Assembly (NCBI RefSeq): GCF_902686445.1 | Contig: NC_062226.1 | Span: 11,194,001-11,258,000 of the forward strand | Source: Sciurus carolinensis | Lineage: Eukaryota; Chordata; Mammalia; Rodentia; Sciuridae | Length of the DNA: 64,000 nt | Direction of reading: 5' to 3' | Part shown: piece after piece, positions 31,565-43,115 of the stretch | Layout: each line of letters begins with the position of its first letter | Position numbering within the stretch: the stretch's first letter is position 1 | Position numbers and translations under genes: made by a program | Notes under the pieces: generated by a model | Told to the model about the DNA's origin: nothing | The model's input: only the letters and a program-made list of their open reading frames with translations | The model's database searches: none

Positions 31565-32450
31565 CTAATTTTGAGCCCTTATTAAACCCTGTGCTGGTTA
31601 CATGGGGATAAAGATAAAGTATACATAGACCTTTACCTTTCAGAGCCTATATTCTGTTTAGGGGAAATGATAGCATGTACTTACAAAAATTAAAGGTGAG
31701 TACCCAAGAGATAAAATGGACTGGGAATTTAGATGACAACCCCCACCACCCCTTTCTGTGGTGCTGGGAATTTTGTACCAAGGGCCTTGCCCCTGCTAGG
31801 TAAGAACTCTTACCACTGAGCTACATCCCAGCCCTGGCTCATTAATGCAGAAGAACAAGAATTATTTCTGAGAGGAATAGGGAGAACCCTTAGAGGGTGT
31901 GGTATATGGTATACAATATTTGTGCAGAAGTTCTGGAAAACAGGTAGGGTTTGATTTTGAGAAAATGAAAAAGAGAATTCCATTTGGAGGCAATTAGCAA
32001 AATAGGACTGTTGAAGATTTGTATGGGAAATAAGTGGTTCATTTACTTAAAGATAAGGCAGTATGAAAGGGACTTAGTAGATTGTAAGTTTGGAGAGGAA
32101 TGTTGAAGTCACTGATAGAAGGCCTTGCATGCAAGATAAGATATTCACACTATCTGTTAGCTGTATGGCTTCAGTGAAGGATATTATTAGGACTGTCTTT
32201 TAGTCTGACAATTTTACTGTGGAGAGAGAAACTGAAATGTATCCATTAAAGTGTTGTAATAGTTTGGGCTGGGGAGTAATGAGGAGAATTGAAGTGGGCA
32301 GAGAAAAGATGCTTGGAACAGATGAAAACTTGGTAACTGGATGTGAAGTTTGAGTGACAGGTCTGACAACTATGACATTTCAAATCTAGTTGATTGGGTG
32401 ACCTGAACAGAAGTAGGAAATCCAAGATAAGTGAGATTGGGAGTTAATGT
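31565..32450 (-). mobile_element. L2 LINE, antisense
   Basis: CCCTGTGCTGGTTACATGGGG, TTTCAGAGCCTATATTCTG, AGGCCTTGCATGCAAGATAAG and a GAGAAACTGAAATG segment follow antisense L2. It abuts the preceding sense L2 tail to tail. Confidence 0.6.
31738..31835 (-). mobile_element. ID-like SINE
   Basis: GTGGTGCTGGGAATTTTGTAC, CTGCTAGGTAAGAACTC, GAGCTACATCCCAGCCC. Confidence 0.8.
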
Positions 32451-32608
32451 TGTTTGATTTTAGTATTGAGTTTGTAGACGTGATGACATCCAGGTGATAA
32501 TTGTTCTAATGAAAGTAAGTGTGCATCTATGGCTTTGGTGCCTTCATTTTGATACAGATAACTGCTAGAAAGAGAAGACTCAATTACTGAATCTATTGAT
32601 AGGGTTTC

Positions 32609-32816
32609 GCACCCTGCGAAAGAACATTTGGTATACCAATTTTCAGTCATTCCTCTGAAAACTTTAGGTAAAACACCGAGTAGTATAAGTCTTGTTACTT
32701 TACTTCTGCGTTTTGGCCTGAATCATGTAACTTCTCTTCTGCTTAGGAATAAGCACTGGTGTAGTATGCTGGGTTTTGGATAAAAGGATGGTATGTAAGA
32801 TAGAGCTTTCTAGCTA
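32609..32816 (+). repeat. 208-bp direct duplication, copy 1
   Basis: Matches 35,445-35,652 without gaps; I count two mismatches (near 32,724 and 32,812). Contains an acceptor-like CTCTTCTGCTTAG, a 44-nt segment and a donor-like GTATGTAAG. No transposon ends are visible. Confidence 0.93.
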
Positions 32817-33141
32817 ATTGATTTGGAAATTTCTATCAAGTCATCTGTATTTTTCTTTTGAGTTGTGTTTCATTAGTTTTGCTAGATAAGTGTTCTAAAA
32901 GCCCCTCATATATTCTCAGCAGCTTGATACAATTTAAATGTTATCCTTTGAACTTAACTTTATTGCTGCTTCATTGGCTATAGCTAGCTAGGGTAGTGTC
33001 TGTCTTACCCCTTTGAAGACTACAGATGGGAGTTACCAACTAATAACCTTGATCACCTTGTTAAGGTGAAGGCACTGCTGATTTGAGTTAAAAAGTTTGT
33101 GTGATCATGCTATTCTCCCTTTTTAAAACCCCCTAGGAGAT

Positions 33142-33514
33142 TGTGGAACCAACTTAGATGTCCTTCAATTGATGAATGGATAAAGAAACTGTGGTATATA
33201 TATACAATGGAATATTACTCAGCCATAAAGAATAATAAAATTATGGCATTTGCAGGCAAATGGATGAAATTGGAGAATATCATGCTAAGTGAGATAAACC
33301 AATCTCAAAAAACCATAGGACGAATAATCTCGCTGATAAGCGGATGATGACACATAATGGGGGGGTGGGAGGGGGGCAAGAATGGAGGAAGGAGGGACTA
33401 TATAGAGGGGTGGGAGGGGTGGGCGGGAAGGAAAAACTAACAATGAATCAAACACCATTACCCTATGTAAATGTATGATTCCATTTGTTTACAATAAAAA
33501 TAATAAAATAAAAT
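33142..33514 (+). mobile_element. Young L1 insertion, 5'-truncated
   Basis: Keeps the last roughly 65 codons of ORF2 in an open frame (about 33,144-33,347; motif WYIYTMEYYSAIK), a polypurine G-rich 3' UTR (33,357-33,430) and an A-rich tail with AATAAA. Perfect 17-bp target duplication AAAACCCCCTAGGAGAT at 33,125-33,141 and 33,515-33,531. Cannot move on its own. Confidence 0.96.
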
Positions 33515-33534
33515 AAAACCCCCTAGGAGATAGA

Positions 33535-35040
33535 ACTACGTTGGAAGAGGAGAGATCTTCTAACCTAATTAATAATAGTTATGGTGTTATTTGCTAAAAC
33601 ATTTCTACAACAACCTATATTTAAAAAAATACCAAAAGAAACGAGAATTTAACTTTTAGTCCAGGCAAATTCAAGAACAGAATAAGATTCTTTTAGATTT
33701 GTATACTTTTCGGAACCTTGTAGTGGGAGATGTTTTTTAACTCACAGGGGCTTATTCATAGGAAAAGAAGTACAGTTTTTATTTACAGATTACTTAATGA
33801 TGCATGGTATTTTTATTTTATACTTAATGAACTTTTTAGTAGTTGAAAAAAGGCATCATTGAGTTTATTGGTTAAAAACTTGCAGTTTTACCCTCTTGGT
33901 TTTAAAGGGTGACCTTAAGCTTACATTGGCTATCTCTTTGTTAAATCTTTTCCTTTGCAAGGTCTTTTTAACCTTGTTTTGTTTCAGAGAGGTTAAGGCA
34001 CTAGTCTGAAATCCACACAAACTAGAGGCAGAGTTGGGTATGAGAGGTGGATTTCTTGGACTCCTTCTACCATGTTAGGGTCCTGCTCTTAGAAATGTGG
34101 GCCAGAAAACCTCTACTGGTCACATTCTAACCCCTAATAATATTCACTAGAAATATATTTTCCTCATTCCTGCTGAAAATACTTTTTTGTTCCTTTAAAA
34201 ACTGACCATTTAAAATGGAATGCTTCAGTGATATTTAGTGTATTCCCAGTGTTGAATATACTACCTTATGTAGTTTCAAAAGAATTCCATCACTTCAAAG
34301 TAAAATCCCTTGCCCACTAAGCAGTTTGAAAAAAATTTAGATCATTAGAATAAAAATCTTTGCCATGAAAAATAAGTTCACTTCTGGCAAATTTGTGTTT
34401 ATGCCCTTATTTCTGATTTGCCATTAAGAAATAGAATCCTCCTTTGTTATTTTAGTATTGGATGTATTACAAACAACTGCAACATTAAAGGCCATAACAG
34501 TTAATAGTACTGATAACAGATAGGGTGTTGTGTTTTATCTCTAATTTTCACACTAGCCTTTTGGAATGGTTACTATATTTCAGATGAGAAAACTAAGGCT
34601 TGTTCAGTAATTCCAGCTGATAAATTGTGATTTCAGGATTCAAATTCATGTCTCTTTGACTTGAAACATTGGGTGTTCTTTTTACTGAATCTAGGAGCGA
34701 GCAGGCAAAAAGCAACAATTGGAAGCAATCATCTTGTATGGTCTTAGTAGGACTATACTGAGTAGGAAGAGGATTTGAATTTGCTAGTCCACTTAGTATT
34801 TGTGCCATTAGTAGTCACTTCTGTTCAATTGTGATCTGTATACAGTTGGGGAAAAACAGAATAAGAAACAGCTTTTGGAACTCTTTTAGTGGACATTATT
34901 ATAAATAATTAGAAGAAAATGCAACATTGCTTCTCATATTCTTAGAAATTCTCCATTTTTTCTTCCTATTTTAGTGAATCATTAATTTGATTTTAAATTC
35001 CTAAAATTAATTTGCTGAGTAAAATATTAGTATGGAACTT
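33535..35040. other. Unique intronic sequence with a MIR
   Basis: No exon recognised. A sense MIR (AGATGAGAAAACTAAGGC) occupies about 34,500-34,700. Confidence 0.45.
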
Positions 35041-35049
35041 GATTTCTCT

Positions 35050-35240
35050 CTCTCTTTTTATAGTACTGGGTATTGAATCCAGGGGTATTCTACCACTGAG
35101 CTATAACCCTAGTCCTTTATATTTTTTATTTTGAGACAGAATCTCACCAAGTTGTTGAAACTGGTATCAGACTTGTGAGCCTCCTGCCTCATTTTCTCTA
35201 GTTGCTAGGATTACAGATATGTACCACCAGGCCTGCCCAC
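35050..35240 (-). mobile_element. Composite B1-ID SINE
   Basis: AGTACTGGGTATTGAATCC, GAGACAGAATCTCACC, GGATTACAGATATGTACC. Confidence 0.85.
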
Positions 35241-35449
35241 CCCCACCCCCAGGACTGGGGATTGAACCCTGTGGCTCCCTACCACTGAACTACATCCCCA
35301 GCTCTTTTTTATATTTTATTTAGAGACATGGTCTTGCTGGGTTGCTTAGGGCCTCACCAAGTTGCTGAGGCTGGCCTTGAACTCATTCATAATCCTCCTG
35401 CCTCAGTCTCCTGAGCCACTGACATTTTAAAGGTGTGTGCCACTGCACC
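35241..35449 (-). mobile_element. Composite B1-ID SINE
   Basis: GGACTGGGGATTGAACCCTG, GAGACATGGTCTTGCTGG, ending AGGTGTGTGCCACTGCACC, where the second copy of the 208-bp duplication begins. Confidence 0.88.
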
Positions 35450-35652
35450 CTGCGAAAGAACATTTGGTATACCAATTTTCAGTCATTCCTCTGAAAACTT
35501 TAGGTAAAACACCGAGTAGTATAAGTCTTGTTACTTTACTTCTGCGTTTTGGCCTGAGTCATGTAACTTCTCTTCTGCTTAGGAATAAGCACTGGTGTAG
35601 TATGCTGGGTTTTGGATAAAAGGATGGTATGTAAGATAGAGCTTTCTGGCTA
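35445..35652 (+). repeat. 208-bp direct duplication, copy 2
   Basis: Partner of 32,609-32,816 at a constant offset of 2,836. Begins inside the last bases of the antisense SINE (shared GCACCCTGCGAAAG). Confidence 0.93.
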
Positions 35653-35974
35653 CTTTGGATAGAAGGTTTTTGTAAAGGTTTTGTAAAGCATAACAAGAAT
35701 ATAAGCTACAGCATCAGTTGCCATCTACAAATGTCCTGGATTTAAGTGTATTGATAGCTATCCAAAGAAGTATAGATTTTTGATAGTGACCTTATGACTT
35801 TTGCTGATATCTAAATAGTTACCTCCATAAATGGATTTTGTGCTTTTAAAATCTTTTATCTAAAACACTTAAAAATGCCCTTATAATTTGGCCCAAATAT
35901 TATGCCACCCACTTTCCTGATTGGCATAGAGATGAGGTGTTTGTTCTAACTATAACCAGAAAAAAATATAAATC

Positions 35975-36160
35975 TAGACTTTGGAGTTGTTCAGATTTGT
36001 TTTCATTTTTTTTCACTGACCCTCAGTAGATGTGTGACTTCTTTACCTTTTAAAATGAATACCATGCCTCACAACTCTGCATAGTAGGATTAAAGGTGGT
36101 TGTCTCTAAAGGGCTCAGCCTATAGTATCTGGCACAGTAAATTTTGTTCAAATTGTAGCT
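35975..36160 (-). mobile_element. MIR
   Basis: GATGTGTGACTTCTTTACC, GTAGGATTAAAGGTGG, GTATCTGGCACAGTAAAT. Confidence 0.65.
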
Positions 36161-36400
36161 GTTTTAGATGCCTAAATTTTGGTAGCCTAGACAATATCTA
36201 GGCTACAATAATACAAATCAATAAAACTTCACCTGCACACTGTCCTGCAATTAGCACATTTCTTCTGGGATTGGGTGTGTGTGTGTTTTGAAGTGCTGTA
36301 TTTTAATTTTCACTATTTCCTGCAACTTGTCCTCCTTTTCTCAGAAATGCTTGGCATATGTCTCCATTGATAAATATAATTTACCTTAAAGAACTGATAG

Positions 36401-36532
36401 TGCTGGGGCTGGAGTTGTGGCTCAGTAGTAGAGTGCTTACCTGGCATGTGTGAGGCCCTGGGTTCGATCCTCAGCATATAAAAAAATAAAATTAAAAATC
36501 TACTGACAACTAAAAATATATATAAAAAAATA
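36401..36532 (+). mobile_element. ID-like SINE, long-tail subtype
   Basis: GGGGCTGGAGTTGTGGCTCAG, GGTTCGATCCTCAGCATAT, then TACTGACAACTAAAAATAT. Confidence 0.92.
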
Positions 36533-36904
36533 GATGGTGCTATACAAGTTAATGATGAGGCATTTGCTCCCTGAGAGCAGTCCTTCAGTTAGGTGTTCCT
36601 GTGCAGCATGTCAACAGGTGTCACCTGGCAGGATGCCCAAGCTTATGTCAGAGAAGGAAGCTTTGGTTGTTCAGAGTGAAAGAAGCACACAATGCCTACT
36701 CAGTGCTTTTAGTATATTTTATGATGATTGTTAATATTAAAGCATGAAAAGCTGTATTCTAGCCTATTAATTTTACTCATTCCTTTCTGTTGTTTGTATC
36801 ATTTCTCTTGTTCAATTCAGAAAAACATACAAAAAACCTTTTTACTCTATGTAACTGTAGGGTTGAAGTTACGATGAATCAGAATCTAAGATTATTAGCC
36901 ATGG

Positions 36905-37030
36905 TAGGGACTTTGGAGATCAGTTAGACTAACCTTCTTATCTTGTGGGTGAGAAAGCTGGCTGAGAGAAGTTGTGGCTTGCTCAAGGACACGGAGTTGG
37001 TGACAAATCTGATTTTCATTCCAGTGTTAT
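36905..37030 (+). mobile_element. MIR
   Basis: GTGGGTGAGAAAGCTGGCTG, GAGAAGTTGTGGCTTGCTC, AAGGACACGGAGTTGG. Confidence 0.65.
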
Positions 37031-37054
37031 TAAGGTAACCTGGTTGAGTGAAGA

Positions 37055-37245
37055 GAGCTCTGGACTTTGGAGTCACATCAGCCTGATTTGAGTCCTGATT
37101 CCACCATTTATTAACTGTGTGACCTTTGACAAGTAAATCTTGAGTCATTTTCCTGTTCAGTGTTACTTTGTGCAGGGTTGTGAGGATTACGAGATAAGTA
37201 CAGCACAGTGCTTGGCATTTGCTCTGAGCTCAATAAATGCTGTCT
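37055..37245 (-). mobile_element. MIR
   Basis: GCTCTGGACTTTGGAGTCAC, CATTTATTAACTGTGTGACC, GTTGTGAGGATTACGAGAT, GCTCAATAAATGC. Head-to-head with the sense MIR before it. Confidence 0.88.
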
Positions 37246-37525
37246 GTTCTGTTGTACTATTTTTCTTGATTACTTAAAACAGGTCATATGGCTAAGTGAT
37301 TATTCTTTATGAAATGGGAATCAATGAGAATGGTCGATGTTTTTTGCCAAAGCCCTTCTTTGAAAAATCCAAGTTGTTGGTTCATTGGAGGAGGATACTG
37401 CTCACAGCAGAATGAGTATAAATCATTTGTCAAGAACCTAGTGACTATTGCTCGAAGTTAAATGGACAGGTAACCTAGTACATGGAGCACCAAAGTCAAC
37501 CTACATTTAGGTAGGCCAGCATTTT

Positions 37526-37590
37526 TCAAACTTTTTGTTTTTGATTTTGTTTTGTAGTACTAGGATTGAATCTAGGGCCTCATAACAAGT
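37526..37590 (-). mobile_element. ID-like SINE remnant
   Basis: GTAGTACTAGGATTGAATCTAGGGCC is the 3' part of an antisense ID element; the rest is missing. Confidence 0.65.
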
Positions 37591-40400
37591 AATATAATTC
37601 TTAATGAAAAGTATTTCCAAGATGAAAATAATTTAGTGAGAAAAGTAGTGTTGTTTTACAATTCTGCAGATTCCACTCATGTCTAAGGGAAGACAGGTTC
37701 TAATAGCTACTTCTGCATTTAGTCTGTAGTAGTATGTTCTGGTTGAGTATATGAAAAAGAAAATTTGACTTCTCTTGAATATGGAGCTGGAAAAGAGTGG
37801 AGTATTTTAATAGTTCTTCCAGATAATTGTGGATGTTTTTCTTTGATATTACACCAGACTTTTATCATTTTGGAAAATGTTGGTTCACTGAATCATGTTG
37901 ATCTTCCAAATGTGACACATTTCATTATAAACCATCTTCATACATTATGTAATCTCTGGAACCTTATACTGCTATGAGAGTGCGAGAGTAACCTTATACT
38001 GCTATGAAAATTAGTATTGGCCTAGCAGACCCCTGAAAGGTTTTTGAGGACCTCCAAAGATAGACCATACTTGGAGAACCATGAAGTTAGATATATTGGT
38101 AAACTAAAGAGAGTAATCAGGTTCACAGACACAGATTTAATAAATACATAGTCTGGAAATTACTATGAATTAGATTGCTATACAAGTCTTAGTCTTAGAA
38201 TCCATCTTATTCATTGAAATAAAGAGCAGCCTAATTTTGAAATGTGGTGAATTTTCATTACATATTTGAATGCTCTTCATAGGCAAGGCATTGTATTTAG
38301 GTACTGTTAAATATATGAATTTTGAAAAAGGGTTCCTTCTCTTGAGTTTATGGTCTAGCTGGAGGGGCAAGACACATAATCTTGTGAAAAGATGACTAAT
38401 GTTGTGCTGTCTCTCACAAATGTGACATACAAGTAGAGAATAGGCTATAAGAAAGTGAAGTGCTTTTTAGGTTAGATTAGAGAATTCATATAGAATAATT
38501 AGGCTAGGCATTTCCATCTAAGACTTTGTAGAACCACAGTATTTTAGTGCATCATAAAGTATCTTGTGTGCATCTTGTGCTTAATTGTTTCCTTACTGAA
38601 TTGTTCGATTTAAATTTGTAAAGTGCCTAGCACCAGAAAGCACATATATGACAGCTGTTATTATTGTTATTAGTATGACCTTTTCAGCTCAGAGTTTTCT
38701 TCAGTGTACTAGTAACACAAGATGTTCAGCTTCTCTATTTTTTGGATATTCTGATCTCTTCATTTGTTGAAGATAGTAATCCAAGTATTCCAGCCTTATT
38801 TATGGAGATTGTATTACTATGTTCAGGCCCTGTGGGCAGTGGTGTTTCCATTTAATAAGGGAGAAAATTGAGGCCTGGAATGGTTGATTGTTCAAGGTCT
38901 TTATGAGCTAAGAAGTACATTAGGATTTGAATCCATATCTCTGTCTCCAAAGTTTCATCCTTTTCCTTTCCATTGTGACAATAAGTTGAAATATTTTGGG
39001 ATTGTAGTGGACTTTTTTTTGCTGTTTTTCTAAGGATAGCTTTTTTGGGGGAAGTGTTGAATGGTGGGTATTCTCCCCTTTTAAAAAAATGTATTGATTG
39101 GTGTTTGGATTCCAAGGCCAATTTTTAAAAAAACTATTGAGTCACTTAATTACTTAATGAAATTATGGGAAAATAGTAATGAATTAAAAATTCTGAACCT
39201 CTTGTTTAGTCTTACTGTATTGGTCAGGAACAGTTTGTAGACTTTTACAGATTGTTTTGGCCAAGAATTGACTTACCTTTACCATCTAATAACATTACTC
39301 TTTGATTGAATAACATGGTTATAGTCAGTTTTGAAAGAGTATTGTGGCTTACAAAGTTTATTTGAGGGAAAAAATTCATTTGTACTGGCAGTCAGCCAGT
39401 ATTTTATAAGCTACAATTTTCCTTTGAATAGTCGGTGGTTTGTAGCTCCATAATTTGTGGTTCTTCTGAACTTGTAAAAAGATTACACATATTTAAAAGT
39501 GACCTTATCACTTTAATGTTTCAAGCAACAACATACAATGTCACATTTTGTTGTTATAGTTTTCTTGTTTTACTTTATTTCCCTGGGTTGAGAATCCCTT
39601 TCAATCCCTAGTAATTTGTACAGTATACTTAGAACTTACTACCCCCTACCCCCAACTATAAAACAAACCTAAAAACCAAAACAAGTGAATGTAGTTTCTC
39701 TACTTTAGTCTGCCAAAATCCTTGTTAGAGCAGCCATGTTATTCCATTACTTATCTACTGCTGCCTCGGTGTATTAAATTATGTGGTATGTGGGTTTGTT
39801 TGGGTGTGTTTAGTGTTTTTGTATGACATTCAGGTTCATAGAAGACATCAGGTTCTGATACTGCTACTGTTGCTTTTTCACATGCAGGTAGAAAAGAACA
39901 CTTATTTCATTTGAAATGCTTAATGTTCTGTACTTTGTTCTCAGGTTTGTGTTGTTCTCAGGGTTTGTGTGTAGGTAGTTAAATTTGTGAGAGTCATGAG
40001 ATTATTTTAAATCCTTCCTTTTGATTTTAGGTTATATCTGACATGGGCTGTGGTAGCCTTTTTGCTTGAAAAATTTCAGAAAACCAGAGTAATAGTTCCA
40101 TTTTTGTATTTATAGAAGTTTCATAGATAAAATGAACCTTCAGATAAAATGATCATTCAGCTCCTGACTCAGGCTTGTTGCCATGTAGGAACATTATGTA
40201 AAAATATTATTTTGTGGGCTAATTCTTTGAGTCTTCTTTTGTTCATGGAAGGTGAATGAGGTTTGGGCAAAAGCTTAATAATATCACTGAAATGATTTTT
40301 TGTGGCTAGAATTTTAGCAAATTGTTAATAGCTATATCCTTAACAACTCTTAATAACCTTGGCATGCTAATAATTAGACTTTTGCTGCTGCTGCTTCCTC
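37591..40400. other. Unique intronic sequence with a MIR and a small tandem repeat
   Basis: No exon recognised. Contains a 30-bp-period duplication at 37,961-38,007 and a sense MIR at about 38,825-38,965 (GAGAAAATTGAGGCCTGGA). Confidence 0.4.
37961..38007. repeat. 30-bp-period tandem duplication
   Basis: ACCTTATACTGCTATGA at 37,961 and again at 37,991. Confidence 0.85.
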
Positions 40401-40404
40401 CTCT

Positions 40405-40522
40405 TCTTGACTGGATTTTGCTATATTACCCAGGCTGACCTAGAACTCATGGTCCTAAGCCATCCTCCTCCGTCAGCTTCCCAAGTAGTTGGGAACAGGT
40501 GAGCATCACTGGACCTGGCTCA
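40405..40522 (-). mobile_element. B1-like SINE without ID part
   Basis: TTGCTATATTACCCAGGCTG, CCTCCGTCAGCTTCCCAAG, GGTGAGCATCACTGGACC. An older B1 monomer. Confidence 0.75.
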
Positions 40523-40536
40523 GGGTTTTATTTAAA

Positions 40537-40562
40537 ATAAACAAACAAACAAACAAACAAAA
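40537..40562. repeat. (CAAA)n microsatellite
   Basis: AAACAAACAAACAAACAAAC. Confidence 0.95.
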
Positions 40563-40594
40563 ACTCTCTGGCTCTGGTGGATGGTGATTCTCAT

Positions 40595-40817
40595 CCTTTT
40601 TTTGGGGGGCGGGGGGGGGGTTTGTACCAGGGATTGAACTCAGGGGCACTCAGCCACTGAACAACATCCCTAGCCCTGTTTTGTATTTTATTTAGAGACA
40701 GATTCTCACTGAGTTGTTTAGTGCCTCACTTTTGCTGAGGCTGGCTTTGAACTCGTGATCCTCCTGCCTCAGCCTCCCTTGCTGCTGGGATTACAGGTGT
40801 GTGCCACTACACCTGGC
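40595..40817 (-). mobile_element. Composite B1-ID SINE
   Basis: T/G-rich tail, ACCAGGGATTGAACTCAGG, GAGACAGATTCTCACTG, GGGATTACAGGTGTGTGCC. Target duplication GTGATTCTCAT at 40,584 and 40,818, within a MER20-like fossil (to about 40,985). Confidence 0.94.
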
Positions 40818-41775
40818 GTGATTCTCATTCTTGATTGAACATTGAAATTACCTGAGAGTTTAGAGAAATACAGATGCTTAGATTTTACCTTGAGGGATTG
40901 ATTTAATTGGTCTACTATATTTCTTAAACATCTGGATTTTTAAAGGTAATCAATATGCATTTGAGGCTAAGAACTACTTTTCTGGGAAGTTTGTTAACCA
41001 ACACAAGGGAAATTTTGGAGAATATATCTTTACCTTTTGAGTTTATAAAACTTTAAATTTTGAGATAATTGTAGACTCACATGCTTTTGTGAGAAATAAT
41101 GTAATAGTCCATCTCTTTAATTTTGTCATTTCAAGAATGTTATGTAAATGGAATCATTCAGTATATAAGTTTTTAAAATTAACTTTATTTCCCCACTCAG
41201 CAGATTTCCCTTGAGATCCATCAAGTTGTTTCATGTAGTTTGTTCATTTTTACAGCTAAGTAGTAATCCATGGTAGGTAGGTATGTATCACAGTTGGTTT
41301 AATTACTCACCTGTTAAAGGACATTTGGATTGCTTTCATTTTGACTATTAATAATAAAGCTTTTGTATGAGCATAATTTTCCATTTCTCTGGAATAAATG
41401 CCTGAGTGCAGTTGCTGAGTTGTATGGTGCATGTGTTTTTAGTGTTATAAGATACTGCTGTACTTTTTCAGAGTGGTGGTACCATTTTACATTTTCACCA
41501 GCAATGTATGAGCAGTCCAGTTTCTCCACACATTCACCAATATTTGCCATTGTCATTATTTTTAAAGAAAAATTAATAGACTTTATTTTTAAGAACAGTT
41601 TTAGGTTTACAGAAGATTGAGCAGATAGTAGTGTTCCCATATATACCTTTATCCCTCATGAGTTTCCCCTTTTACTAACATCTCATATTACTATGGTAAA
41701 TTTATTACAATTTACGAACCAGTGTGGAGGCATTATTACTAATTAAAGTCCATAGTTTATATGGGTTCACTTTTT

Positions 41776-42001
41776 CTTTTTTTCTTTTTCTTTCTTTTTT
41801 TTTTTTTTTGTATCGGGGATTGAACTCAGGGGCACTCAACCACTGAGTCACATCTCAGCCCTATTTTGTATTTTATTTAGAGACAGGGTCTCACTGAGTT
41901 GCTTAGCACCTCGCTTTTGCTGAGGCTGGCTTTGAACTTTTGATCCTCCTGCCCGAACCTCTGAAGCTGCTGGGATTACAGTCATGCACCACAACATCTG
42001 G
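41776..42001 (-). mobile_element. Composite B1-ID SINE
   Basis: Poly(T), CGGGGATTGAACTCAGGGG, GAGACAGGGTCTCACTG, GGGATTACAGTCATGCACC. Target duplication TGGGTTCACTTTTT at 41,762 and 42,002. Confidence 0.95.
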
Positions 42002-42147
42002 TGGGTTCACTTTTTTTCTGTTGAACATTTCTACTGGTTTTTGACAACAAATGAATAATGTCTTGTATCTACCATTACAGTATCACACAGAATAGTTTCA
42101 CTGTCTGGAAGTCCCCTGCGCTCTACTTGTTCATCCCTCTCCCATCT

Positions 42148-42222
42148 TTTTTTTGATGCTGGGAATTAACCCAGGGGCCTCATGCTTACTACCAATGAGT
42201 AATACTCCTAGTTCAACAGCTG
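42148..42222 (-). mobile_element. ID-like SINE, eroded
   Basis: TTTTTTTTGATGCTGGGAATTAACCCAGGGGCC, with a deletion in the tRNA-like body. Confidence 0.65.
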
Positions 42223-43019
42223 ATCTTTTTACTGTTTTACTGTCGATATAGTTTTGCCTTTTCCAGAATGTCATATAATTGAAATCATAGAGCATATAGA
42301 ACCCTTTCAGACTGGTTTCTTTCACTAATCAATATGTATTTTAGGTTTCTCTGGGTCTTTATGTGACTTGAAACTCTTTTTTGTTGTTGAATAATATCCC
42401 ATGATGGATGAACTACAGTATTTAGCTGTGGCTGTATACGTGCAATTTATCCATTTACCTGTTGAAAGATATCTTGGTTTCCAGTTTTGGAAGTTATGAG
42501 TAAAGTGACTTTATATAAACATTTGTGTATGGACTTTTGTGTTGACCTATTTTTTCACCTCCGATCGGAGAAAATTCCTAGGAATGCAATATCTGTATTA
42601 TACCATCAAGCTATGCTTAGCTTTGTAATAAACTGCCAAACTTCTCCATAGTGACTGTGTCACTTGGCATTCCCAACAATGAATTATTTTTTATTTTAGC
42701 CATTTATATAGATTGTAGTAATATTACACTGTGGTTTAATTCACATCTCTGATGAAGGATATTGAAAATCTTTTCTGTGTTTATTTGCCATTTGCACGTC
42801 CTTTCAGTGAACCATTTGTTCATGTCTTTTGCCCATTTTCTGATTTGATTGCTTGTTTTTCTTTTACTTTGCATTTGAGAGTTCTTTATATATTCTTTAA
42901 ATATTATATATTTGTTATTATATTTATATATTATTAGAAATTCTTTATCAAATAGGTGGTTTACAGTTATTTTCTCACACTGAATTTATGTTGACTTCTT
43001 TCCTTAATAATGGATTTCC

Positions 43020-43115
43020 CCCCGCTTTTTTGGTGGTATTAAGGATTTTGAACCCAGGGCCTCATGCATGCTAGGCAAGCACTCTACCCCAAGCTACATC
43101 TGTAACCCCTATTTT
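43020..43115 (-). mobile_element. ID-like SINE, eroded
   Basis: GGTGGTATTAAGGATTTTGAACCC, GCATGCTAGGCAAGCACTC. Confidence 0.75.

Noticed and set aside
33144..33347. 68-codon open frame
   Set aside because: It is the C-terminal remnant of L1 ORF2 in a truncated insertion, not a host gene.
40380..40410. CTG/CTT triplet run as a possible coding repeat
   Set aside because: Short, imperfect and leads directly into an antisense B1 SINE.
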